A stretch of 43,229 nucleotides of DNA from Oceanicaulis sp. (GTDB lineage: Bacteria; Pseudomonadota; Alphaproteobacteria; Caulobacterales; Maricaulaceae), in NCBI GenBank assembly GCA_028280165.1, contig JANQMI010000234.1, positions 1-43,229 of the forward strand, in the 5' to 3' direction. A program made the position numbers and the translations under genes. Under the pieces are notes generated by a model. The model was not told the DNA's origin. It ran no database searches and saw nothing but the letters and a program-made list of their open reading frames with translations. Shown here one piece after another: positions 35,502-43,229 of this stretch (its first letter is position 1; each line of letters starts with the position of its first letter).

Positions 35502-36062
35502 CTAGAAATTCACGCGGCGGGCCGCTTGGAGGCTGTCGAGCACAGCTTTGGCATCATCACTCGGCTTACGACGGCGCTTGGCCTGAGGCTGATAGGCCAC
35601 TTGCGAGTGGGCGTCACAATAGGCCGTTCCAGCGGCGGTTTTTCGACCGCAGAACCGAAACTCGGTTGAGGCCGGGTCGCCGATCGGCCATTTGCACATG
35701 CCTTCGCGCAGGGTCAGTACGGTGGCGTATTCGCCACTCGGCAGCTTCTGCGCGTCCACCGGAGCTGGAAGTACGGGCTCTGGTGCTGGCCTGACCGGTG
35801 TTGGCGGTGTTGGCGCAGATGCGGCGGCAGGCTTGGCCACCTTTGCTGCTGCGGGTTTTGGCGTCCGAGGTTGAGCCGGGCGCGGGGCAGGGCGGCGTGC
35901 CGGACGCGACGGCGTTGCCCGGCCGGACAGGCCCAAGCGATGGACCTTGCCTATGACAGCATTGCGCGTCACGCCGCCGAGCTGTTTGGCGATCTGACTG
36001 GCGCTCAAGCCATCAGCCCAAAGTTTTTTCAGGGTTTCCACACGGTCTTCAGTCCATGCCAT
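35502..36062 (-). CDS. gcrA: cell-cycle regulator GcrA
   Basis: A 186-residue GcrA protein. I start at ATG 36062 (GAGGAG upstream), which gives the family N-terminus MAWTEDRVETLKKLWADGL; the open frame upstream is not coding. The N-terminal helix-turn-helix has SASQIAKQLGG-VTRNAVIGKVHRLGLSGR. A Pro/Ala-rich linker (about residues 55-110) leads to the C-terminal domain with CKWPIGDP, FRFCGRK and YCDAHSQVAYQP, the sigma70-binding part. GcrA works with sigma70 at promoters bearing CcrM-methylated GANTC sites and drives S-phase genes in Caulobacter-like bacteria. GANTC sites are present in its own upstream region. Confidence 0.95.
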   Translation of the reverse strand: MAWTEDRVETLKKLWADGLSASQIAKQLGGVTRNAVIGKVHRLGLSGRATPSRPARRPAPRPAQPRTPKPAAAKVAKPAAASAPTPPTPVRPAPEPVLPAPVDAQKLPSGEYATVLTLREGMCKWPIGDPASTEFRFCGRKTAAGTAYCDAHSQVAYQPQAKRRRKPSDDAKAVLDSLQAARRVNF

Positions 36063-36226
36063 GGCGGTGCGCTCCTCGCCTGCTACGCTCATCCACATCG
36101 AGTCGGATCCGTTGACCGCACCTACTATAGGTGGCCCTCTCCATGGGGCTTGGCTCAACATCTTGGGCCCGACACAAGATACAGTAGCTAAGACGCCGCG
36201 ACGCACAAGCCGTGTGGTGACGTTGC

Positions 36227-36266
36227 CTGTGGAAAGCCGAATCAATTTGCTGTGGAAAGCTGATTC
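36227..36266. promoter_or_regulatory. tandem repeat with DnaA-like and GANTC motifs
   Basis: Two 17-bp direct repeats (36227-36243 and 36250-36266) match at 15 of 17 positions with a 23-bp period. Each holds CTGTGGAAAGC, whose reverse contains CTTTCCACA, one base from the DnaA box TTWTNCACA, and each ends in a GANTC site (GAATC, GATTC). A third GANTC (GAGTC) is at 36100-36104. The repeats lie 35-74 bp before the ABC permease ATG and 165-204 bp before gcrA. Confidence 0.6.
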
Positions 36267-36300
36267 GAATTCGCAGGGGCAAGCGTGCTAAGGCTGCGTG

Positions 36301-37161
36301 ATGACGGATAAAAAGAGTATCGCCATGACCAACCAGGCCATTGATGAAACCGAGGCGCGCCGCACCGCGACTCCCCCGCCGCCGCGTACGATCGGCGCAG
36401 TGAACTGGCTCGGTCTGTGGACGCTTTATTCCAAAGAAGTGCGCCGCTTTCTGAAGGTACACTTTCAGACTGTGCTTGCCCCAGTCGCCACGAGCCTTTT
36501 GTTTATGATGGTGTTTTCGCTCGCGATTGGAACCGATCGCGAAGCGATTAATGGCGTGCCTTTCACCAGCTTCTTAGCGCCAGGTCTGGTCATGCTGGGG
36601 CTGCTGAACAACGCCTTTGCGAACTCGTCCAGTTCGCTGATTTCGGCAAAAATGATGGGCAATACGGTGGATTGGATGATGCCTCCAATTTCACCAGCCG
36701 AGTTGGCCGCCGCTTTCATTGGCGGGGCGGTGACGCGGGGTCTGCTTGTGGCGCTGGCCACGGGCCTTGCCATCATGCCCTTCGTCGACATGTCGATCGC
36801 CCACCCCTGGGCGGTGGTCTATTTTGGCCTGTCCGCGGCTGTGATGATGGGCCTGATCGGGGTGATTGCCGGATTGTGGGCGGAGAAATTCGATCACCTG
36901 TCGGTCATTACCAACTTCATCATTATGCCGCTCGCCTTCCTGTCCGGGACCTTCTACTCGGTGGAAATCCTGCCCGAGCCCTTCTACACGATCAGCCATA
37001 TCAACCCGGTCTTTTTCATGATTGACGGTTTCCGCTACGGCTTCATTGGTGCTGGAGACAGCAATTTATTGGTGGGCGCGCTGGTCTGCTTGGCTCTGAA
37101 CGGGGTGCTTTTGGTGGCGTGCCTGATGCTTTTGAGGTCGGGCTGGCGCTTGAAGAGCTAG
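36301..37161 (+). CDS. ABC-2 type transporter permease
   Basis: A 286-residue ABC-2 family permease (NodJ/YadH-like). After a cytoplasmic N-terminus of about 40 residues come six membrane segments, with the family pattern SFLAPGLVMLGLLNNAFANSS, MGNTVDWMMPPISPAELAAA, and FIIMPLAFLSGTFYSVEILP followed by HINPVFFMIDGFRYGF. The start may be ATG 36301 or ATG 36325. It would export a polymer, lipid or drug with a separate ATPase, which is not in this window. It is divergent from gcrA, with GANTC and DnaA-like sites in front, so it could be under cell-cycle control. Confidence 0.9.
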   Translation: MTDKKSIAMTNQAIDETEARRTATPPPPRTIGAVNWLGLWTLYSKEVRRFLKVHFQTVLAPVATSLLFMMVFSLAIGTDREAINGVPFTSFLAPGLVMLGLLNNAFANSSSSLISAKMMGNTVDWMMPPISPAELAAAFIGGAVTRGLLVALATGLAIMPFVDMSIAHPWAVVYFGLSAAVMMGLIGVIAGLWAEKFDHLSVITNFIIMPLAFLSGTFYSVEILPEPFYTISHINPVFFMIDGFRYGFIGAGDSNLLVGALVCLALNGVLLVACLMLLRSGWRLKS

Positions 37162-37224
37162 GCCGCTTGGTCCTAGATCGCACCACTTCGATTTTTTCAC
37201 CGCTTTGCCAATAGGGGACAGCCT

Positions 37225-38415
37225 ATGCCTGCACCATTGATGGACACCTATAGCCCGCCGGATTTGAATTTTGAGCGTGGTGAAGGGGCGTACCTGTATG
37301 AGCAGGGTGGCGATCGCTATCTGGACTTCATCTCCGGCATTGCCGTGAACGGCCTGGGTCATGCCCATCCCAAGGCGGTCGCCGCGCTGAAAGCCCAAGC
37401 TGAGAAGCTTTGGCACACGTCCAACATGTTCCGGGTTCCCGGTCAGCTGGAGCTGGCGGAGAAATATTGCCGCGACAGCTTTGCCGATCGTGTGTTCTTT
37501 ACCAATTCCGGAGCGGAAGCCGTGGAATGCGCGATCAAGACGGCGCGCCATTATCACTTTGCCCACGGACGCCCGGACCGCTATCGGGTCATTACCTTCA
37601 CCGGTGCCTTTCATGGGCGCACCTATGGCGCGATCAATGCCGGCGGTAATCCGAAATATCTCGAAGGCTTCGGTCCGGCCATGGAAGGCTTCGATCAGGT
37701 GGAGTTCGGCGATCATGACGCGCTGAAAGCGGCCGTCACCGAAGAAACCGCCGCCATCATCGTCGAGCCGGTCCAAGGCGAAGGCGGGGTGCGCGCGATC
37801 CCTGACATTTGCTTGCGGGGCCTGCGCGAGCTCTGCGATGAGCATGGCTTGCTCCTCATCTATGATGAAGTCCAGGCGGGAGCAGGGCGGACTGGCAAAC
37901 TCTGGGCCCATGAATGGGCTGAAACCGCCCAGCCTGACATTATGGCCGTCGCCAAGGGCGTCGGCGGGGGCTTCCCGATGGGCGCGTGTCTGGCGACCGA
38001 AGCGGCGGGCGATCACATGAAGATCGGCACGCACGGCTCCACCTTTGGGGGTAATCCGCTGGCCATGGCGGTTGGCAATGTGGTCTATGACGAGCTGACT
38101 AGTGACGGTTTCCTTCAGCATGTGGTTGATATTTCAAACACAATGCGCCAACAGCTGGCCGGTCTTGCCGATGAACATGCTGACAAGATCGAAGAGCTGC
38201 GGGGCCGCGGTCTGTTGATCGGACTGAAATTGAAAGACGGCTATGTGAATAAGACACTGGCCGCCAAGGCGCGCGGACACCATCTGCTTATGGGCGCGGC
38301 CGGCGACAATGTCGCGCGCATGGCACCGCCGCTGATCATCACCGAAGATCATGTGCGCGAAGCAATTGGGGCGCTGGACAAAGCGCTAGGCGAATTAACG
38401 CCGGAGGCGAGCTAG
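37225..38415 (+). CDS. argD: acetylornithine aminotransferase ArgD
   Basis: A 396-residue class III PLP aminotransferase. Motifs include [34 protein letters not shown] (phosphate binding), [29 protein letters not shown] (PLP-binding Asp/Glu region), and the lysine in [14 protein letters not shown] with [13 protein letters not shown] behind it. It converts N-acetylglutamate semialdehyde and glutamate to N-acetylornithine and 2-oxoglutarate in arginine synthesis; bacterial ArgD can also act in lysine synthesis. The ATG follows AGGGGAC. The hslO gene follows, but no argF lies between them. Confidence 0.95.
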   Translation: MPAPLMDTYSPPDLNFERGEGAYLYEQGGDRYLDFISGIAVNGLGHAHPKAVAALKAQAEKLWHTSNMFRVPGQLELAEKYCRDSFADRVFFTNSGAEAVECAIKTARHYHFAHGRPDRYRVITFTGAFHGRTYGAINAGGNPKYLEGFGPAMEGFDQVEFGDHDALKAAVTEETAAIIVEPVQGEGGVRAIPDICLRGLRELCDEHGLLLIYDEVQAGAGRTGKLWAHEWAETAQPDIMAVAKGVGGGFPMGACLATEAAGDHMKIGTHGSTFGGNPLAMAVGNVVYDELTSDGFLQHVVDISNTMRQQLAGLADEHADKIEELRGRGLLIGLKLKDGYVNKTLAAKARGHHLLMGAAGDNVARMAPPLIITEDHVREAIGALDKALGELTPEAS

Positions 38416-38453
38416 GCTTGAGCCTTCGGCCCGTTGGGGACACGGGATCGAGT

Positions 38454-39431
38454 ATGAGCGACGGAAGTCAGATACCAGACACGCTGGGCGCTGTTGACGA
38501 CACCATCTCCACCTTCCAGCTGGAGGGGCGGTCGGTGCGTGGGCGTATTGTGCGCTTAGGGGCGATTGCCGACACCATCCTGGGGTCGCACAATTATCCG
38601 GAAAGCGTGGCGCGCCTGGTGGGTGAAGCGGTGATGATCGCAGCCCTGGTCGGCGACAGCCTGAAGATTGAAGGCAAGCTGATCATTCAGGCCAGCGGAC
38701 CCAGTGCGCAGGGCCAGAATATTGAAGGCGAAGGCCCGGTGGGTTTCGTCGTCGCCGACTATGTGCCCGGTGAAGGCGTGCGCGGCTACGCCAAATATGA
38801 CGCTGACCGTGTGAAAAGACTGGAGACGATCGAAGGGGGGCCGGTGGGCGCAGACCGCCTGCTCGGCGGCGGCAATTTCGCCATGACGATCGATCCAGGA
38901 CAGGGCATGGAGCGCTATCAGGGTGTCACTCAGGTGACCGGCACGAGCCTGGCAGAAAGCGCGGAGCATTACTTTGTCCAATCTGAGCAGGTGCCGACGC
39001 GTTTGAAGCTGGCCGTTGGCCGGCAGGTCGTCGATGGCGGTCGCCAGATTTGGCGCGCAGGCGGCATGTTGATCCAACGGATTGCAGGCGACGATGCGCG
39101 TGGCGACACCGACGGCGATTTCGATCATGCGCGTGCGCTGTTTGACACCGTTGGAGATGACGAGCTGATCGATCCTGGCCTGACATCTGGCCGCGTTCTG
39201 TTCCGGCTTTTCCATGAGGAAGGTGTGCGGGTGGAGCAGGCCACGCCCGTCATGCGTCGTTGCGCGTGTGAGCAAGAGCGCCTGGCCAAGCTGCTGGCGC
39301 GCTTTCCGTCCGATGACCGCAATCACATGGCCCGCGAAGACGGCACGGTCGCGATGACGTGCGAGTATTGCAACAAAGAATGGACCTTCACGGCTGCGGA
39401 GATCGATGCGGCCGGCAAGGCGAACGATTGA
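38454..39431 (+). CDS. hslO: redox-regulated chaperone Hsp33
   Basis: A 325-residue Hsp33. I use ATG 38454; TTG 38418 is the longest option. The N-terminal holdase domain has SVRGRIVRLG and a conserved glycine-rich core. The C-terminal redox switch carries the four zinc cysteines in family order, CAC (RRCACEQERL) and CEYC (MTCEYCNKEW), about 35 residues apart. Oxidation releases zinc and activates the chaperone. It is 38 bp from argD and overlaps the GrpB-like gene by 4 bases (TTGA). Confidence 0.95.
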   Translation: MSDGSQIPDTLGAVDDTISTFQLEGRSVRGRIVRLGAIADTILGSHNYPESVARLVGEAVMIAALVGDSLKIEGKLIIQASGPSAQGQNIEGEGPVGFVVADYVPGEGVRGYAKYDADRVKRLETIEGGPVGADRLLGGGNFAMTIDPGQGMERYQGVTQVTGTSLAESAEHYFVQSEQVPTRLKLAVGRQVVDGGRQIWRAGGMLIQRIAGDDARGDTDGDFDHARALFDTVGDDELIDPGLTSGRVLFRLFHEEGVRVEQATPVMRRCACEQERLAKLLARFPSDDRNHMAREDGTVAMTCEYCNKEWTFTAAEIDAAGKAND

Positions 39432-39916
39432 GCGACGGCCTGTTTAAGTTGGCTGAAGCCGACGCCGCCCACCGGATCGCGGCCGAAGCCTTTGATCGAT
39501 GGCGGGCGGCGTTTCAGCATCAGCTGCCGACAGGCACCGATATCCAGCATGTCGGAGCGACCTCTGTGCCCGGAGCGCTCACCAAAGGCGATCTGGATAT
39601 TGCCGTGCGCGTTGGGCCGGCCACCTTCAAGGCTGCGCGAGACGGTCTTGATCGCACCCATGTCCAAAACCTGAAATCGGTTCGTGATGAGACGTTCGCG
39701 GCCTATGAGGCTGACGGCTTCGCCTGCGCGGTGGGCGTGCAGCTGGTGGTGAAAGTATCAAGGCTGGATGTGTTCGAGAGCTTCCGCCAGGCACTGTTGA
39801 GCGATGCGGGGCTGCTCATCGCCTATAACGCCATGAAGCAGACCTATGACGGCCAATCCATGGCGGCCTATCGCGCCGCGAAGTCACGCTTCATTGCCGA
39901 GCGGCTGGGCCTCTAG
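39428..39916 (+). CDS. GrpB-family nucleotidyltransferase-like protein
   Basis: A 162-residue protein of the GrpB/UPF0157 family, related to minimal nucleotidyltransferases. IQHVGATSVPGALTKGDLDIAVRV near residues 38-62 matches the HxGSTxVxGxxxKxxxDIxV signature including the two Asp of the active site. AYNAMKQTYDG and FIAERLGL near the end are also typical. The start is probably TTG 39428, overlapping the hslO stop (TTGA), so translation may be coupled. Its stop shares CTAG with the convergent trkH gene. The family has no settled function. Confidence 0.82.
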   Translation: MSDGLFKLAEADAAHRIAAEAFDRWRAAFQHQLPTGTDIQHVGATSVPGALTKGDLDIAVRVGPATFKAARDGLDRTHVQNLKSVRDETFAAYEADGFACAVGVQLVVKVSRLDVFESFRQALLSDAGLLIAYNAMKQTYDGQSMAAYRAAKSRFIAERLGL

Positions 39917-41370
39917 CGCGCCCAAAACCCCGGGGCGAGCATCACCAGGACGACCATGATCTCCAATCGCCCGATCAGCATGGTGGCGATCATGACCCAT
40001 TTTGCGGCATCGGGCAGAGTCTGGAAGGTGCCTGCCGGACCGATAATGTCGCCGAGGCCCGGGCCCACATTCGCCAGCGTCGTCGCAGCCCCGGAGATGG
40101 CGGTCACTGTGTCCAATCCGATCATGGCGAGCAGGGCGGCGGAGACCGCAAAAGTCGCGAAGAACAAAAAGAAAAAGCCCAGGACTGACCGCACCGTGTC
40201 GTCGGGGACCACCTGGCCGCGATATCGGATCGGCACGACCGCATGGGGGCGGGCATATTGGGCGATATAGGCCTTCATGGCTGAGGCAGCGATCTGATAC
40301 CGAAACACCTTCACCGAGCAGGTCGTTGAACCGGCACAGCCGCCGACAAACATCAAGACAAAGAACATCGCCACGGCCGCGCCGCCCCACAGGCCATAAT
40401 TGGCTGAGGCATAGCCGGTGCCGGTCAGGATGGAGACCGCATTCACCGCCGCCATCCGCCAACCGGGCAGGGTTTGATCCTCCGGCGGTGGATGGCCGGC
40501 CAGCCACAGCGTCAACAGCATCGCGGCCACAAAGGCAACAACCAGGAAGACACGCGCTTGCGGATCAGAGACCAGGACATCGGGGCGGCCGCCTGCCGCA
40601 CGCACATAGAGAATGAAGGGCAGTCCGGCCAGGACCATGAATAGGAGTGCGACCAAGTCCGCGCCGCCACTTGCGAAATAACCGATCGAGCCGTCATGGG
40701 TCGAGAACCCGCCGGTCGCGACGGTCGTCATGGCGTGGTTGATCGCGTCAAACGCGCCCATTCCGGCGGCCATATAGGCGATGGCGCACGCCCCGGTCAG
40801 CAAGAGGTAGACGAAGCCGACAGCCTTGGCGATTTGCCCGGCCCGCGGCAGCGCCTTTTCCGACGCGTCAGAGCTTTCCAGCCGAAACAGCTGCATCCCG
40901 CCAATGCCCAGGAGCGGCCAAATCGCCATGGCGGTGACAATGATCCCGACCCCGCCAATCCATTGCAGGATCGAACGCCACAGCAGGATACCCGGCGGCA
41001 GATCCTGAAGTCCGGTGAGCACGGTTGCACCGGTCGTGGTGATGCCGGACGTGGCCTCGAACAGCGCATCTGTCCAACTGACGTCGATCCCGGAGAGCTT
41101 CAGGGGAACCGCGGCGGCCAAGGCCAACATGAACCAGCTTCCACCGGTCAGGATGATGGCACCGCGCGCCGAGAGCGTTTTATCGCCCCCGCTGCCGAGC
41201 ATGGCCATGATCAGGCCAACGACCGCCCCCACGACACCGGCCCCGAAAAAGGCATAGGCCGCAGCTCCGCCGATCTGGAGATCGACAATCCCTGGCGCGA
41301 ACATGGCCACGGACAAGGTGGCCAGAAGCACGCCGAGCACAAACAGAACTGTACGGGCAGAATCGCTCAC
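39913..41370 (-). CDS. trkH: TrkH-family potassium uptake protein
   Basis: A 485-residue membrane protein of the TrkH/KtrB superfamily, starting at GTG 41370. It has about ten membrane helices and the four pore repeats, each with a selectivity-filter glycine: SGITTTGATVL, TTVATGGFSTHDGS, GTGYASANYGLWG and LANVGPGLGDIIGPAGTF. Loop and helix motifs WRSILQWIGGVGIIV and FVGGCAGSTTCSVKVFRYQI are diagnostic. It imports potassium, usually gated by TrkA, which is not here. apaG lies 20 bp upstream in the same direction, so the two are probably co-transcribed. Confidence 0.95.
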   Translation of the reverse strand: MSDSARTVLFVLGVLLATLSVAMFAPGIVDLQIGGAAAYAFFGAGVVGAVVGLIMAMLGSGGDKTLSARGAIILTGGSWFMLALAAAVPLKLSGIDVSWTDALFEATSGITTTGATVLTGLQDLPPGILLWRSILQWIGGVGIIVTAMAIWPLLGIGGMQLFRLESSDASEKALPRAGQIAKAVGFVYLLLTGACAIAYMAAGMGAFDAINHAMTTVATGGFSTHDGSIGYFASGGADLVALLFMVLAGLPFILYVRAAGGRPDVLVSDPQARVFLVVAFVAAMLLTLWLAGHPPPEDQTLPGWRMAAVNAVSILTGTGYASANYGLWGGAAVAMFFVLMFVGGCAGSTTCSVKVFRYQIAASAMKAYIAQYARPHAVVPIRYRGQVVPDDTVRSVLGFFFLFFATFAVSAALLAMIGLDTVTAISGAATTLANVGPGLGDIIGPAGTFQTLPDAAKWVMIATMLIGRLEIMVVLVMLAPGFWAR

Positions 41371-41390
41371 GGGTCTTCTGACGCCGCGCT

Positions 41391-41783
41391 CTAATGGCGC
41401 GTCACCGCTCCATAAGGGCTGTCGAGCGCAAAGGCCGGGATCGTCGCTTCGAACTGGTCGCCGGACCGGCGGACCAGGGTGTAGCTGCCCGCCATGAAAC
41501 CGGAGGCAGTCGCTAAGGGCGCTGCGGAGGTATAGCGGAAGGCTTCGCCCGGTTCGATCACTGGCTCTTCGCCCACCACGCCGCGGCCGCGCACGATTTC
41601 AGTGCGATTTTGGGCGTCGGTGATCCGCCATTCGCGGCCAACCAGCTGAACCGGCTCCGCGCCATTATTCTCGATCTCCACCGAATAGGTCCAGAAATAG
41701 CGATTATCATCTGGCTCCGACTCCTCATCGAGGAAGTGGGGCTCTACGCGCACAACGACGCCCTGGGTTTCCTGCGCATACAT
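41391..41783 (-). CDS. apaG: ApaG protein
   Basis: A 130-residue ApaG (FN3-like fold). I start at ATG 41783 (AAGGAG upstream); the longer frame to 41888 is not supported. Motifs are typical: GVVVRVEPHFLDEES, FWTYSVEIENNG, QLVGREWRITDAQ, GRGVVGEEPVIEPGEAFRYTS and GFMAGSYTL. The family is linked to Co/Mg resistance and diadenosine tetraphosphate in enterobacteria; its exact role is unsettled. It leads a two-gene unit with trkH and is divergent from the dCTP deaminase gene. Confidence 0.95.
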   Translation of the reverse strand: MYAQETQGVVVRVEPHFLDEESEPDDNRYFWTYSVEIENNGAEPVQLVGREWRITDAQNRTEIVRGRGVVGEEPVIEPGEAFRYTSAAPLATASGFMAGSYTLVRRSGDQFEATIPAFALDSPYGAVTRH

Positions 41784-41927
41784 GGCCCGGTCTCCTTGGG
41801 TAGCGGGCAAGGCTTGAGCTGTATCTGACACCTGAAAGGCACTTCGCTCAAGCCGAATTGCTGGACAGGCCGCGTGGAGCATGGACACTCAACCGGCCTG
41901 AATTTCATTGATTCTGATCCTGGACCC

Positions 41928-42950
41928 ATGACCGAGCCCACCGGAATTCTGCCTGATAGCGCATTAAGCGCCGGCGTTGATGCCGGCTGGATCAATCCCG
42001 CCACGCCCCTGGCTGACGGGCAGATTCAGCCTGCGAGCCTGGATTTGCGCCTGGCAAGGCGGGTCTGGCGCTTGCGGGCCAGCTTCCTGCCCGGCACCAC
42101 GCACACGGTGGCCGATCGCCTGGACGAAGACGTGGTCATGCACCAGCTCGATCTTGAAGGCGGGGCGGTGCTGGAGACCGGCTGCGTGTATCTGGCCGAA
42201 CTTGATGAGAGTTTGAGCCTGCCGTCCAACCTTGCCGCCGCAGCGAACCCGAAAAGCTCCACAGGGCGGCTGGATGTGTTCACCCGCGTGATCTGTGATG
42301 GCTGTACAGCTTTTGACCAGATACCGGCGGGCTATGACGGTCCGCTCTATGTGGAGATTGCGCCGCGCACCTATTCGGTGCTCGCTCGGCCCGGTGACCG
42401 CTTGGTGCAGATTCGCTTACGCCGGGGCGCACACCAGGCGCTGCAGTCGATCACCCTGTCCGTGGACCTACGGCCTGGCGCGCCAGCCGGTTGGCGGGCC
42501 AAGCGTCACGCGCCCTTGGTTGACCTGACTAAGGTGGGCGGTCATGCACCCGAAGCCTTCTGGGAACCGGTCTTTGCCCCCCAGGGACGCATTGTGCTGG
42601 ATCCCGGGGAGTTCTACATCCTGGCCAGTCAGGAGGCGGTCAGTGTGCCGCTGGTCCAAGCCGCTGAAATGGCCCCGATCGCACCTGAGATCGGCGAGTT
42701 TCGGGCCCACTATGCTGGTTTCTTCGATCCAGGCTTTGGGGTGGATGCTGCGGGTGGGGCCGGTTCGCGCGCCGTGCTGGAAGTGCGCGGGCGCGATGTG
42801 CCTTTCATCCTCGACCACGGTCAGGCGGTGGCCAAGCTGGTCTATGAACCGATGGCCGGGGCGGTGGACCAGCCCTATGGCACTTTAGGCTCCAACTATC
42901 AGGCGCAGGGCCTGAAGCTGTCCAAGCATTTCGCGGCCCCGAAGGCTTAA
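41928..42950 (+). CDS. dcd: 2'-deoxycytidine 5'-triphosphate deaminase
   Basis: A 340-residue protein with two dUTPase-like halves, the long alphaproteobacterial form of Dcd (the E. coli enzyme is about 190 residues). I start at ATG 41928; GTG 41874 is the upstream alternative. The first half has GILPDSAL, QPASLDLRLARRVWRL and NPKSSTGRLDVFTRVICDG, the nucleotide-binding and catalytic block with the Ser-Ser-x-Gly-Arg element. Later AGYDGPLYVEIAPRTYSVL and DRLVQIRLR follow; the second half repeats the fold more weakly (KLVYEPMAG). It makes dUTP from dCTP for thymidylate synthesis. It overlaps the next convergent gene by sharing TTAA stops. Confidence 0.9.
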   Translation: MTEPTGILPDSALSAGVDAGWINPATPLADGQIQPASLDLRLARRVWRLRASFLPGTTHTVADRLDEDVVMHQLDLEGGAVLETGCVYLAELDESLSLPSNLAAAANPKSSTGRLDVFTRVICDGCTAFDQIPAGYDGPLYVEIAPRTYSVLARPGDRLVQIRLRRGAHQALQSITLSVDLRPGAPAGWRAKRHAPLVDLTKVGGHAPEAFWEPVFAPQGRIVLDPGEFYILASQEAVSVPLVQAAEMAPIAPEIGEFRAHYAGFFDPGFGVDAAGGAGSRAVLEVRGRDVPFILDHGQAVAKLVYEPMAGAVDQPYGTLGSNYQAQGLKLSKHFAAPKA

Positions 42951-43229
42951 GCCGAGCAGCTGGCACCGCCCAGCACACAGAATTGCGCGCAGAATTTATG
43001 CTTCAGCTTGATCGGCGTGAGCGACGCGGCCAGCGTGTCGGCCAGTTCAAACGCATCATCATAGGGCAGCAGCGTGCACGACAGGACGGCGGCTTTGTCC
43101 GCCCCTTTGCGCTTCACGACCATGCGGCTAGAGGCACACATCACCGTCTTGGGATCAACATCCAGGATGTCCCAGCAAGCGGTGGTGATTTCAGGCGGAT
43201 CGCCGTCTTCCTCCATCTCCGGAAACAGC
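42947..43229 (-). CDS. C-terminal end of a Cys-rich (radical SAM-like) protein, partial
   Basis: The frame is open to the window edge, so only about the last 93 residues are visible. They read CWDILDVDPKTVMCASSRMVV, an Arg/Lys-rich turn (KRKGADKAAVLSC), LLPYDDAFELADTL, and a Cys cluster at the very end (FCAQFCVLGGASCSA). From memory this ending belongs to a group of radical-SAM proteins in alphaproteobacteria, where such clusters hold extra iron-sulphur centres. The radical SAM core itself would lie outside the window. Family assignment is tentative. Confidence 0.5.
   Translation of the reverse strand, partial: LFPEMEEDGDPPEITTACWDILDVDPKTVMCASSRMVVKRKGADKAAVLSCTLLPYDDAFELADTLAASLTPIKLKHKFCAQFCVLGGASCSA

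Noticed and set aside
1-43229. CRISPR arrays, insertion sequences, prophage genes
   Set aside because: No regularly spaced repeats, transposase, integrase or phage structural genes are visible in the window.

Overview
The window looks like chromosomal DNA of a GC-rich alphaproteobacterium of the Caulobacterales/Maricaulales/Hyphomonadales kind. The evidence is a GcrA cell-cycle regulator, a full CtrA-type box (TTAA-N7-TTAAC), GANTC sites in the gcrA control region, the long alphaproteobacterial dCTP deaminase, and Pst permeases with long N-terminal extensions. The exact genus cannot be read from the sequence.

Region 1 (1-9190) is accessory. A tRNA-Arg(ACG) is followed by a 1585-residue secreted Rhs/YD-repeat protein with a variable C-terminal tip. 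An AT-rich membrane protein overlaps its stop by 4 bp and is the likely immunity partner. Behind it lies a row of small orphan genes for lipoproteins and membrane proteins. It includes a short relic of the Rhs core, two paralogous lipoproteins (W-R-G-G-x-D-G-G family), and an N-terminal leader segment shared by two otherwise unrelated genes. The layout fits repeated displacement of toxin tips with retention of downstream immunity-like genes.

Region 2 (9200-19300) is mixed metabolism. It holds a Tat-exported flavin amine oxidase that reads as circularly permuted; a PilJ-type two-helix sensor with a histidine-less HisKA-like tail; a CtrA-box-preceded hypothetical gene; an SDR/thiolase pair of beta-oxidation type; a Tat-exported SDR divergent from a LysR regulator; an alkaline phosphatase lipoprotein; and a small AT-rich gene between two copies of the same terminator.

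Region 3 (19552-27856) holds an M13 metallopeptidase lipoprotein and a complete three-gene RND efflux operon (outer membrane factor, adaptor, permease), all on the minus strand.

Region 4 (27969-35480) is the phosphate regulon: a possible structured leader RNA, then phoR, a Pho box, pstC, pstA, pstB, phoU, phoB and a bidirectional terminator. No pstS is present. PstC and PstA both carry coiled-coil-rich extensions.

Region 5 (35502-43229) is core: gcrA, a divergent ABC-2 permease, argD, hslO, a GrpB-like gene, trkH and apaG on the opposite strand, the dCTP deaminase gene, and the 3' end of a Cys-rich, probably radical-SAM, protein. A 23-bp-period tandem repeat carrying DnaA-box-like and GANTC motifs lies between gcrA and the permease gene.

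The strongest candidates for something undescribed are the permuted amine oxidase, the eroded Rhs cassette array, the phoR leader RNA and the gcrA-region repeat.
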